Shown piece by piece: positions 14,713 through 22,148 of a DNA stretch of 32,870 bases. The position numbers were made by a program, and so were the translations under genes. The stretch comes from Pseudooceanicola sp. (lineage in GTDB: Bacteria; Pseudomonadota; Alphaproteobacteria; Rhodobacterales; Rhodobacteraceae), in contig PAPR01000028.1 of NCBI GenBank assembly GCA_002709085.1, positions 1 to 32,870 on the forward strand. The letters are read 5' to 3'. Each line of letters opens with the position of its first letter. Position 1 is the stretch's first letter. Under the pieces are notes generated by a model that was not told the origin of the DNA, did no database searches, and saw nothing but the letters and a program-made list of their open reading frames with translations.

Positions 14713-17253
14713 TTAATCCCGTGCCCGGAGAACCTGCGCCGGGCGCGCCGCCAAGGGGCGCCAGGCAAAGGCGAGGCCGGCCAGCAGGTTGGCAATCAAT
14801 CCGCCCAGCACGATGGCCAGCGCATTGCCCCAGATGACCGTGAAGGGCGTTTCCATCACGAACCGGCAGACCGCCCAGCCCCCGGCCAGCCCGGCGACCA
14901 GGGCGACCATGCCCGCCGCCGCGCCAAGGAGGGCAGAGCGCAACGCGAGGCTCGTCAATATGCGGCCGCGCGAGGCCCCGAGGGTTTTGAGCACGGCGGC
15001 CTCATAGATCCGCTCCCTCTCACCCGACAGGGCCGCGCCGATCAACACGAGGAAGCCGGTCAGCAGGGTCGCCGCCGCGCCCCAAGACGTGGCCGAGGCG
15101 ATGCCCGCCAGCAGGGTGGCGACCCGGTCGATGGCGTCGCGCACGCGGATCGCGGTGACGTTGGGAAAGGCGTTGCCGATATCGCGCAGGATCGCGGCTT
15201 CGGCCTCTTCCTCGGCGTAGACGGTGGCGATGAAGCTATGCGGTGCGCCCTCCAGCGCGCTCGGGTTCATCGCCATGACGAACCCCATCCCGGCGGTCGA
15301 GAAATCGACCTCGCGGAACGATGCAATGGTGCCGGTGATGTCGCGCCCCAATATGTTGACGGTCATCTCGTCGCCGAGGGTCAGGCCCATTTCTTCGGCC
15401 TCTTCGGCGGCGAAGGAGATCAGCGGCGGGCCGGCGTAATCCTCGGGCCACCAGTCGCCGGCGGTGAGCCGCGTCGTCTCGGGCAGGGGGCCGGAATAGG
15501 TCACGCCGCGGTCGCCGCGCAGGACCCAGTGTTTGCCTGCGACCTCTTCGGCGGGACGGTCGTTGATCCGGGTGATGATGCCGCGCAACATCGGGGCCGC
15601 TTCGAGCCGGGAGACGGCGGAATCGCCTTCGATCCGGTCGAGGAAGCCCGGCATCTGGTCCTTCTGGATATCGACGAAGAAATAGCTCGGCGCGCGCTCG
15701 GGCAACTGGCCGGTGATGGCGCTGCGCAGATTGCCGTCGATCTGCCCGACCGCCGCCAGTACCGAAAGGCCAAGCCCGAGGGAAAGCACCACCGGCAAGG
15801 CTTCGCTGCGCGGCCCGCCAATCGCCGCCAGCGCCCAGCGAAGCGCCGCGCGCCCCCGTGCCAACTCGTGCGCGCGCCGCGCCAGCCGTTGCACGCCGAA
15901 GCCCGCGAGCGTCAGCAGGGCGAGGGCAAAGACGATCCCGCCCGTCGTCCAGAGCGTCAGCCCCCAGGTGCCGCTGAACACTGCCGCGGTCAGCACGAGC
16001 ACCCCGGCAAGGGCGAGGATCACCATGAGGTAGCGCCAGTCTGGCAGCAGCGGACCGGCGCCCATGGCGTCGCGGAACAGGGTCGCCGCGCGAATGTCGC
16101 CGGTCCGTGCCAGCGGCCAGAGCGTGAATATCAGCGCCGTCAGCACGCCGTAGATCGCGGCCTCGGCCAGCGTGCCGGGGAAAATGCCGAACCGCGCCGG
16201 CACCGGCAGCAGCTCCGCGATCAGCGGCGCGAGGGTCAGCGGCACCAACGTGCCCAACAGCAGCCCGGCGAGGATGCCAAGGATCGAGAGCGCGCCAATC
16301 TGTAGGAAATACGTCAGGAAAATCACCCGCCGGGTCGCGCCGAGCGTCCTGAGCGTCGCGATCACGCCGGTTTTCCGCGCGAGGTAGGCGCGCACCGCCG
16401 ACGACACCCCGACGCCCCCGACCGCCAACCCGGAGAGGCCGACCAGCACCAGAAAAGCCCCAAGCCTGTCGACGAACTGCGCCACGCCCGGCGCGCCGTT
16501 CCTCGCATCGCGCCAGCGCAGGCCGGTGTCCTCGAATTGGCGGGTCGCCTCGTCTTTTACCGCATCCACGGAGGCTTCCGGGTCAAGCAACATGCGGTAG
16601 TGGCTGTCGAACAGGGTGCCCGGCTCCAAAAGTCCTGCGCCGTCGAGGTCGGCGCGCCGTACGATCAGGCGCGGCCCGAACCCGAAACCTGCCGTCGCGC
16701 TGTCGGGTTCGCGGGTCAGCACCGCTGCGAGGGTGAAATCCTTGGACCCCAGACGCAAGCTGTCCCCGACGCTCAGCCCCAACCGGTCGCTCAGCAGGGC
16801 TTCGGCGACCACGCAGGGGCCGGGGGTGCAGGCAAAGGCATCGGTGAGCGGCATCTCGGGCGACAACCCGACGGTGCCGACCAGCGGATAGGCTGTGTCC
16901 ACCGCCTTGATCTGGGTCAGCGCGCGCTCGACCGTGCCGTCGGGGCGTGTCACGACGGCCATGGAGCGGAAATCCGCGGTCTCCGAGACTCCGGCGGCGG
17001 TTCGCTCCATCCAAGCGCGCTCTTCGTCGGTTGCAAAACGGTAGGTGAAGGAGACCTCGGCGTCGCCTCCCAGCAGGGCCGACCCCTCGGCGGCCAATCC
17101 CGCCTCGATGGCCGAGCGGACCGTGCCGACGCCGGCGATTGCCGCGACGCCTAGCGCGAGGCAGGCCAGAAGGATGCGAAAGCCCGACAGGCCGCCGCGC
17201 AGCTCGCGCCCCGCGAAACGTGCCGCCAGCCGCGCGTCGACCGAGAGGCTCAT
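14713..17253 (-). CDS. FtsX-type ABC transporter permease (YbbP-like)
   Basis: An 846-residue inner-membrane permease. One membrane helix lies near residues 26-46, followed by a large periplasmic domain (to ~260). The first FtsX module has three to four helices (~265-390), then come additional helices (~405-455). A second periplasmic part follows, and a C-terminal FtsX module ends the protein (~715-840; TSWGAAATLLTGFLVLIGAAL, AAVLKTLGASRGRI). The motif ATLRTLGATRR in the first module is the cytoplasmic coupling region. It overlaps the ATPase gene by four bases (ATGA), so the two form one transporter. With tesA next door, this is the widespread tesA-ybbA-ybbP cluster. The substrate is unknown, probably a lipid or lipoprotein-type molecule. 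Confidence 0.93.
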   Translation of the reverse strand: MSLSVDARLAARFAGRELRGGLSGFRILLACLALGVAAIAGVGTVRSAIEAGLAAEGSALLGGDAEVSFTYRFATDEERAWMERTAAGVSETADFRSMAVVTRPDGTVERALTQIKAVDTAYPLVGTVGLSPEMPLTDAFACTPGPCVVAEALLSDRLGLSVGDSLRLGSKDFTLAAVLTREPDSATAGFGFGPRLIVRRADLDGAGLLEPGTLFDSHYRMLLDPEASVDAVKDEATRQFEDTGLRWRDARNGAPGVAQFVDRLGAFLVLVGLSGLAVGGVGVSSAVRAYLARKTGVIATLRTLGATRRVIFLTYFLQIGALSILGILAGLLLGTLVPLTLAPLIAELLPVPARFGIFPGTLAEAAIYGVLTALIFTLWPLARTGDIRAATLFRDAMGAGPLLPDWRYLMVILALAGVLVLTAAVFSGTWGLTLWTTGGIVFALALLTLAGFGVQRLARRAHELARGRAALRWALAAIGGPRSEALPVVLSLGLGLSVLAAVGQIDGNLRSAITGQLPERAPSYFFVDIQKDQMPGFLDRIEGDSAVSRLEAAPMLRGIITRINDRPAEEVAGKHWVLRGDRGVTYSGPLPETTRLTAGDWWPEDYAGPPLISFAAEEAEEMGLTLGDEMTVNILGRDITGTIASFREVDFSTAGMGFVMAMNPSALEGAPHSFIATVYAEEEAEAAILRDIGNAFPNVTAIRVRDAIDRVATLLAGIASATSWGAAATLLTGFLVLIGAALSGERERIYEAAVLKTLGASRGRILTSLALRSALLGAAAGMVALVAGLAGGWAVCRFVMETPFTVIWGNALAIVLGGLIANLLAGLAFAWRPLAARPAQVLRARD

Positions 17254-17936
17254 GCCGTGGCCCCGGCCAGATCAAGAACCCCGTCGCGCAGATGGATCAC
17301 CCGGTCGCAGCGCGCCGCGAGGTCAGGGGCGTGCGTCACCAGCACCAGCGTCGCGCCATGCCGGTCGCGCAACCCGAACAACAGCTCCATGATCGCCTCG
17401 CCGTTCGGCCCGTCGAGGTTGCCGGTCGGCTCATCAGCCAGCAGGATATCGGGTCGCGGGGCAGAGGCACGGGCCAGCGCGACGCGCTGCTGCTCCCCGC
17501 CCGAAAGCTGCGCGGGGTAGTGATCGGCGCGTGTTTCCAACCCGACGCTCTTCAGTTCTTCGTGAGCGCGCGTGAACGCATCCGGTTTTCCGGCCAGTTC
17601 CAAAGGGGTTGCGACATTCTCCAGCGCGGTCATCGTCGGAATTAAGTGGAAGGATTGGAAGACCACCCCCATATGTTCCCTACGGAAGCGCGCCAAGGCG
17701 TCCTCGTCCATCGCGGTCAGGTCCTGACCCAATGCGGCGATCCGTCCGCCGGTGGCGCGTTCCAGCCCACCCATGAGCATGAGGAGAGACGACTTGCCCG
17801 ATCCCGAAGGCCCGACCAGCCCCAATGTTTCGCCCTTTTCGACCTCGAGGGAGATGCCGCGCAGGATCTCGACCGGCCCCGCATTGCCATCCAGCGTCAG
17901 ACGCGCATCGGTGAGGGAGAGGATCGGATCGGTCAT
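17250..17936 (-). CDS. ABC transporter ATP-binding protein (YbbA/LolD-like)
   Basis: A 228-residue ATPase. Walker A is GPSGSGKSS (42-50), the Q-loop is in VVFQSFHLIPTMTALENV, the signature is LSGGEQQRVALARA, Walker B is ILLADEPTGNLD, and the H-loop His is in LVLVTHAPDLAARC. The ENVATPLEL segment is typical of the MacB/LolD class that drives FtsX-type permeases. Its stop overlaps the start of the permease gene. Its start codon (17936-17934) shares two bases with the divergent tesA start, so the promoters of both genes must lie inside the opposite coding sequence. Confidence 0.95.
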   Translation of the reverse strand: MTDPILSLTDARLTLDGNAGPVEILRGISLEVEKGETLGLVGPSGSGKSSLLMLMGGLERATGGRIAALGQDLTAMDEDALARFRREHMGVVFQSFHLIPTMTALENVATPLELAGKPDAFTRAHEELKSVGLETRADHYPAQLSGGEQQRVALARASAPRPDILLADEPTGNLDGPNGEAIMELLFGLRDRHGATLVLVTHAPDLAARCDRVIHLRDGVLDLAGATA

Positions 17937-18639
17937 GTCAGGTATCTCTGCGTTGCGGCGTCACTGGACATATGGGCATCTGGCGCGGCGAGGCAAGGCG
18001 GCGGCGGTTATTCTGGGACTTGCGCTCGGCACGCCCGCGATGGCCGAGACGACGCAGGTCCTCGCGCTGGGCGACAGTCTGACCCAGGGCTACGGGTTGC
18101 CGGCAAAGGACGGCCTCGTGCCGCAGCTGGAGCGCTGGCTTCAGGCGCGCGGGCATGACGTCAAGATCGTCAACGGCGGTGTCTCTGGTGATACCACGCG
18201 CGGCGGCCTCGCTCGGGTCAGCTGGTCTCTGACGCAGGGAATGGATGCGATGATCGTGACGCTTGGCGGGAATGACATCCTGCGCGGCGTCGATCCGGCA
18301 GAGACCCGGAGCAACCTCGACGGGATCCTGCAGATCGGACAATCCAAGGGTGTCGAGATGCTGGTGATCGGTCTCTACGCCTCTCAAAACTATGGTGCCG
18401 ACTACAAAAAGGCCTTTGATCGCATCCACCCCGAACTGGCCGAGACCTACGGCGCCCTTTACGAGCCGAACTATTTTCAGGCCCTGATCGGCGACGATGG
18501 CGACCCCTCTGCCTATGTGAAATACATGCAAATGGACGGCATCCATCCCAAGGCCGTCGGCGTGGCGCGGATTGTTGAGCGTATCGGTCCGAGGGTTGAG
18601 GAACTGATCGGAAGGGTCGAGACCAGGGCTGAGGGCTGA
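17935..18639 (+). CDS. tesA: Arylesterase / lysophospholipase of the SGNH (TesA) family
   Basis: A 234-residue exported hydrolase. A signal peptide is likely (GKAAAVILGLALGTPAMA, cut before ETTQ). SGNH block I is LALGDSLTQGYG with the nucleophilic Ser, block II NGGVSGDT, block III LGGNDILRG and block V DGIHPKAVG with the catalytic Asp-His. The family (TesA/TAP/estA) cleaves acyl-CoA, lysophospholipid and aryl esters in the periplasm. I chose ATG 17935, which gives a normal-length signal peptide; the nearest purine-rich site (GAGAGG) is about 12 bases upstream. A short triple repeat of GGGCTGA spans the stop codon. Confidence 0.93.
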   Translation: MSGISALRRHWTYGHLARRGKAAAVILGLALGTPAMAETTQVLALGDSLTQGYGLPAKDGLVPQLERWLQARGHDVKIVNGGVSGDTTRGGLARVSWSLTQGMDAMIVTLGGNDILRGVDPAETRSNLDGILQIGQSKGVEMLVIGLYASQNYGADYKKAFDRIHPELAETYGALYEPNYFQALIGDDGDPSAYVKYMQMDGIHPKAVGVARIVERIGPRVEELIGRVETRAEG

Positions 18640-18646
18640 GGGCTGA
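18626..18646 (+). repeat. Triple GGGCTGA tandem repeat across the tesA stop
   Basis: Three direct copies of the seven-base unit GGGCTGA (starting at AGGGCTGAGGGCTGAGGGCTGA) cover the end of tesA, and the stop TGA lies inside. A change in copy number would extend or shift the C-terminus by a few residues only. Confidence 0.6.
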
Positions 18647-18679
18647 AACGGTCGCCAGCGCGACGCGAAGGGTCCGGTT

Positions 18680-19828
18680 TCAGCGTCCCGTGGCGCTGCG
18701 CAACACGAAGGACGGCACCTTTTTCAGCGTCGCCCAGGCGAGGGCGGGATACTCGATCTCTCCGGCCATCAGGCGCAGATATTGGTAGCGCACCGTCCCG
18801 GAGCCGCGAAAGGCGCGCACAAAGGTGTTGCGGAAGGGCCGTCCGAAAATGATCTGGCGGATCCAGCGGGCGTGAAACATTGCGCCATGGATCGGGCGAA
18901 GTTTTTGACGATAGAGGGTCAGGGCACGGGGCGGGTGGTTGGCGGCAATCGCCTCTGCCGCTGCCTCTGCCGCCAAGGCGCCCGACTTCATCGCATAGGC
19001 AATACCTTCGCCGGTGATCGGATCGACAAGGCCGGCGGCATCCCCGGCCAGCAGCACCTCGGCCCGGCCGGGCCAGCGGCGCACGTCGCCGAACGGCAGG
19101 AACGCGCCCTTGACCTTGGGGGTGCCGGCCACGTCGAACTTGGCAAGGTAGCGCTGCATGGCGGCCTTCATGTCCGGGTTGCGCCCGTGCACGCCGCCGA
19201 TGCCGATGGTGGCGGAGCCAGCCTTGGGGAAGTTCCAGCCATAGCCCCATTCCGCCGCGCCGAAGTCGATGCGCACCGGGGCGTCCGCGGCAGGGGCGGG
19301 GGCTTCGATCTCAAGGCCAAAGCCAATGCGCGCATGATCGAAGGCCTCACCGTAGAGCGTCCGCGCCACCAGCGAATTCGCCCCGTCGGCGCCTATCAGC
19401 ACGCGGTAGGTCAGGTGCTGCCCACCCTTCAGCCCGACCTTTCGCGCATCGAGGTCCAGCGTCTCGACCGCCGCGCCGGTCAGATCGACCGCGCCCGAGG
19501 CCAGCGCATGGCCGACAATCGCCGCATCCATATCGCGCCGCATTGTCATGTGAATGGGCGGGATGCCGTCGATCCGCGCCAGTTCCTGTCCGTGCGCGTG
19601 AAACTCCACGTTATGCTTGGTGATGATGATGTCCTCGGGGATCGGCGCGCCGAAAATTTCTTGGTAATATCGGTAGCTTCGCCCGGTGAAGCCACCACCG
19701 CACAGCTTTTCTCGGGGGAACTTGTGCTTGTCGATGAGCGCGACGCTCAACCCGGCCTGTGCGGCGACATGCGCAGCGGCTCCGCCAGCGGGGCCACCGC
19801 CGATCACGATCACATCGTAGTGCGTCAT
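18680..19828 (-). CDS. Geranylgeranyl-reductase-family FAD-dependent oxidoreductase
   Basis: A 382-residue flavoprotein. The Rossmann FAD site is DVIVIGGGPAGGAAAHVAAQAG near the N-terminus; ALIDKHKFPREKLCGGG is the family hallmark following it. VLIGADGANSLVARTL and LLAGDAAGLVDPITGEGIAYAMKSG are the second and third FAD blocks. This class (TIGR02032-like) includes enzymes that hydrogenate isoprenoid chains, such as BchP/ChlP and archaeal lipid reductases, but many members are unassigned. No photosynthesis genes are visible here, so BchP is not implied. The start is ATG 19828 with GAGG six bases upstream; the preceding TTG is rejected. Confidence 0.85.
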   Translation of the reverse strand: MTHYDVIVIGGGPAGGAAAHVAAQAGLSVALIDKHKFPREKLCGGGFTGRSYRYYQEIFGAPIPEDIIITKHNVEFHAHGQELARIDGIPPIHMTMRRDMDAAIVGHALASGAVDLTGAAVETLDLDARKVGLKGGQHLTYRVLIGADGANSLVARTLYGEAFDHARIGFGLEIEAPAPAADAPVRIDFGAAEWGYGWNFPKAGSATIGIGGVHGRNPDMKAAMQRYLAKFDVAGTPKVKGAFLPFGDVRRWPGRAEVLLAGDAAGLVDPITGEGIAYAMKSGALAAEAAAEAIAANHPPRALTLYRQKLRPIHGAMFHARWIRQIIFGRPFRNTFVRAFRGSGTVRYQYLRLMAGEIEYPALAWATLKKVPSFVLRSATGR

Positions 19829-19836
19829 CAATACCC

Positions 19837-20718
19837 TCAGGACAGCCCGAAAAAGGCCCGTACGTCATCGAAAAGTTCCGGTTCAGTCACGAATAATAAG
19901 TGACCCTGGCCCTCATAGCTTTTGAACACGTCCGCGTGCAACCGTCGTGCGTAGCGTCGTGTCATGTCGTCGGAAAAGACCGAATCTTCCGCCCCGTGAA
20001 AAAAACCGATCCGCACGTCCGCCAGATCCTCGGGATCCTCCAGATACCAGGTCATCAGATCGGCGGTATGGGCCATGGTCATCTTGTTGGGCGGGGTGGT
20101 GAGCTGTCCGCGCTGCATGGCGGCCAGACGGCGGCTCTGCTCGGCCTGTTCCTCCTTGGTAAAGTGGTCGCGCCCGTAAAGCAGTGTGCGGTAATTTTCG
20201 GCCCAAGTCTCTTCCAAACCAGGGCGTTTGGCGCGGAACATCGCCTTGATCACATCCAGCGCCCCCTTGAGCGAGGCGAGCGCCGCCGCTGGGGAGTCAC
20301 TGGCCGAGGAAATCATGGCGATCTGCACATTCTCGGTTCTGAGGCGCCGCGCGGTTTCCAGCGCGATCGGCCCGCCCGTCGAATAGCCGATCAGGTAGAC
20401 CTCCTCGGCTTCCAACGCATTAAGGTGCCGTGCGATCAGGGCGGCGGAGTCAATGATATCGACGCGGTGGTTCAGCTCCAGCCCATCGACACCGGGAAAG
20501 CGGTAGGCAATGACCGTACTGTCGGGGATATCCCATTCCAGCACTGGCGCGAATAGTTGGACCGAGGCCAGAGCGCCGGGTATGACCACTATAGCCTTTT
20601 CGATGCCCTTTTCCGCCTTGCCATCGTGGACGACGGGGTTTGCATCCGTCCGCTGTGGTGGCGGAAGGTTCGAGCACCCCATCAGGGCCACAAGCAAGGT
20701 CAGGATTAAAAAGCGCAT
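19837..20718 (-). CDS. Lipoprotein alpha/beta hydrolase
   Basis: A 293-residue protein with a lipoprotein signal: MRFLILTLLVALMGC, with the lipidated Cys at 15. The mature part is an alpha/beta hydrolase. The oxyanion region is AIVVIPGALA, the nucleophile Ser113 lies in LIGYSTGGPIAL, the acid Asp is likely in FFHGAEDSVFS and the His in GQGHLLF. The substrate is unknown; similar membrane-anchored hydrolases act on esters or acyl chains. I chose ATG 20718; an upstream TTG (20736) adds six residues. It ends eight bases before the start of the flavoprotein gene on the same strand, so the two are probably co-transcribed. Confidence 0.8.
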   Translation of the reverse strand: MRFLILTLLVALMGCSNLPPPQRTDANPVVHDGKAEKGIEKAIVVIPGALASVQLFAPVLEWDIPDSTVIAYRFPGVDGLELNHRVDIIDSAALIARHLNALEAEEVYLIGYSTGGPIALETARRLRTENVQIAMISSASDSPAAALASLKGALDVIKAMFRAKRPGLEETWAENYRTLLYGRDHFTKEEQAEQSRRLAAMQRGQLTTPPNKMTMAHTADLMTWYLEDPEDLADVRIGFFHGAEDSVFSDDMTRRYARRLHADVFKSYEGQGHLLFVTEPELFDDVRAFFGLS

Positions 20719-20872
20719 CAGGGTCCGGTCCGCCAACAGATCAGAGCATAGGTTGCAGAACAGGATTCGCCAGTGCCTGTGCGACGATCCGTCAGACCGG
20801 CGGCCGCCGCGCGCCGATACCCGAGGCCGGGCGCCGCCCGATCAGGGCAGGCGGCCGCGCGATGGGGGTGCC

Positions 20873-21439
20873 TTACTGAAGGACGGTCACCTTGGTGCCG
20901 AGGGGAACACGCTCGTAAAGGTCGATCACGTGCTCATTGATCATCCGGAAACACCCTGAGGAGGCATTGCGCCCGATGGAGCGTGGCGCGACCGTGCCGT
21001 GGATCCGGATATAGGTGTCCTTGTTGCCTTCAAAGAGGTAAAGCGCGCGCGCGCCCAGCGGGTTGCTTGGCCCGCCCTTCATACGCTCTTCGTTGTCCTT
21101 GAAACGGCCATAGCTTTTCGGATCACGCGCGATCATCTCGTCGGTCGGACGCCACGTCGGCCATTCCACCTTGCGCTGGATCGTCGCCGTGCCGGTGTAG
21201 CCCAGACCCGGTTTCGCAACGGCGATCCCGTAGCGAATTGCCTCTTGCGGCGCGGTGACGAGGTAAAGGTAGTAGGCCTTGGGCAGGATCACGATCTGAC
21301 CGGCCTCGAAGGCCTTGAAGATACGGACCCGCGTCGGCAACAGGTGTGCCGGCGGCGTATAGGCCAGAGCCGGAGCGGCCAGCGTGGTTGCCGCGCCGGT
21401 TGCGACAGCGGAAGCGATGAATGAGCGACGTGTAAACAT
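20873..21439 (-). CDS. L,D-transpeptidase (YkuD/ErfK family), Tat-exported
   Basis: A 188-residue periplasmic enzyme. The twin-arginine signal FTRRSFIASA is followed by a hydrophobic stretch and an ALA cleavage site at ~26. The YkuD domain has the active-site block with His147 (IRIHGTV) and Cys163 (ASSGCFRM), matching HGT-x(12)-S-x-GC-R. Such enzymes form 3-3 cross-links in peptidoglycan or attach proteins to it. I chose ATG 21439 because the signal peptide begins there and AAGG lies nine bases upstream; a longer frame would add 105 unlikely residues. The gap to the lipoprotein gene (20719-20872) is GC-rich, with no gene seen. Confidence 0.92.
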   Translation of the reverse strand: MFTRRSFIASAVATGAATTLAAPALAYTPPAHLLPTRVRIFKAFEAGQIVILPKAYYLYLVTAPQEAIRYGIAVAKPGLGYTGTATIQRKVEWPTWRPTDEMIARDPKSYGRFKDNEERMKGGPSNPLGARALYLFEGNKDTYIRIHGTVAPRSIGRNASSGCFRMINEHVIDLYERVPLGTKVTVLQ

Positions 21440-21620
21440 ATTTGGCAGCCTTTTGAAAATTGTTGCCGATTTTGCCACGGGGTGGCCGATTCGTAACCGC
21501 TGGTGGTTGGGCTTTGTTCCCCATACCCCCCGGTTCTGTGTCAATTTCGCCACGTAAATCGGCTCACGTTCCGGTGAACTGCCGTCTCGTGCGCCAGTGG
21601 ATGCCTGTGAATAACGCCCG

Positions 21621-21656
21621 AAAACGAAAAACGCCCGCGACAGTACCGCGGGCGTT
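21621..21656 (-). terminator. Rho-independent terminator of the cold-shock gene
   Basis: On the minus strand AACGCCCGCG (21656-21647) pairs with CGCGGGCGTT (21639-21630) around a seven-base loop and is followed by TTTCGTTTT. It lies 40 bases after the cold-shock gene stop. Confidence 0.85.
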
Positions 21657-21695
21657 CGAAATTTCTTTGCTACGATCGTTGCCGACCGAAAGCGA

Positions 21696-21902
21696 TCAGA
21701 GCAGCGAAAGATTCGTTGCGCTCTCGCGGCCGTCACGGCCGGCTTCCAGGTCAAAGCTGACCTTGGCGCCGTCCTGCAGGCCGGTCAGGCCCGAACGCTC
21801 AACAGCGGAAATGTGGACGAAAACGTCCTTGGATCCGCCCTCGGGTGCGATAAAGCCGAAGCCTTTGGTAGTGTTGAACCATTTCACGGTGCCAGTGGCC
21901 AT
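21696..21902 (-). CDS. cspA: Cold-shock domain protein
   Basis: A 68-residue single OB-fold RNA chaperone. RNP1 is KGFGFIAPE and RNP2 is VFVHIS, with the opening MATGTVKWFN. It binds single-stranded RNA and DNA and melts mRNA structure. AGGAG lies nine bases before the ATG. It has its own terminator and an untranslated leader that contains a short hairpin (see 21925-21947). Whether it is cold-inducible or constitutive cannot be read from the sequence. Confidence 0.97.
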   Translation of the reverse strand: MATGTVKWFNTTKGFGFIAPEGGSKDVFVHISAVERSGLTGLQDGAKVSFDLEAGRDGRESATNLSLL

Positions 21903-21924
21903 ATCCGTGGTCTCCTGTTTCTTT

Positions 21925-21947
21925 GCCGCCCGCGGTAGTGCGGCGGC
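21925..21947 (-). promoter_or_regulatory. Hairpin in the cspA leader
   Basis: GCCGCC (minus strand 21947-21942) pairs with GGCGGC (21930-21925) around an 11-base loop, about 20 bases upstream of the cspA start and just before the Shine-Dalgarno. A long leader (towards 22020) is likely, and leader structure commonly regulates cold-shock mRNAs. No function is proved here. Confidence 0.4.
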
Positions 21948-22088
21948 CCGGCTATCCTAGGTCTAACGAAGACTGTAGCCGAAATCGAGAAACAGCAGAG
22001 TCGGTAGAGGTCGTAAAGCTCTTCTTGTATGGCAGGTTTAGGTGAGTCTGGGAAGAGGGCGCGTAACGGGTGGCAAAGATATGCCTGA

Positions 22089-22119
22089 CCGGCCCGGAAC
22101 GACAGGGGTTCCGGGCCGG
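22089..22119 (-). terminator. Strong hairpin downstream of ettA
   Basis: CCGGCCCGGAAC (22089-22100) and GTTCCGGGCCGG (22108-22119) form a perfect 12-bp stem with a seven-base loop. It lies 30 bases past the ettA stop on the minus strand. There is no clear U-tract after it, so it may terminate weakly or protect the 3' end. Confidence 0.55.
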
Positions 22120-22148
22120 GGGCGCGCTTCAATTCGGGTCCGTGCGAT

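Noticed and set aside
15238..16305. 355-codon plus-strand ORF inside the ABC permease gene
   Set aside because: Low-complexity, Arg/Gln-rich shadow of the FtsX-type permease.
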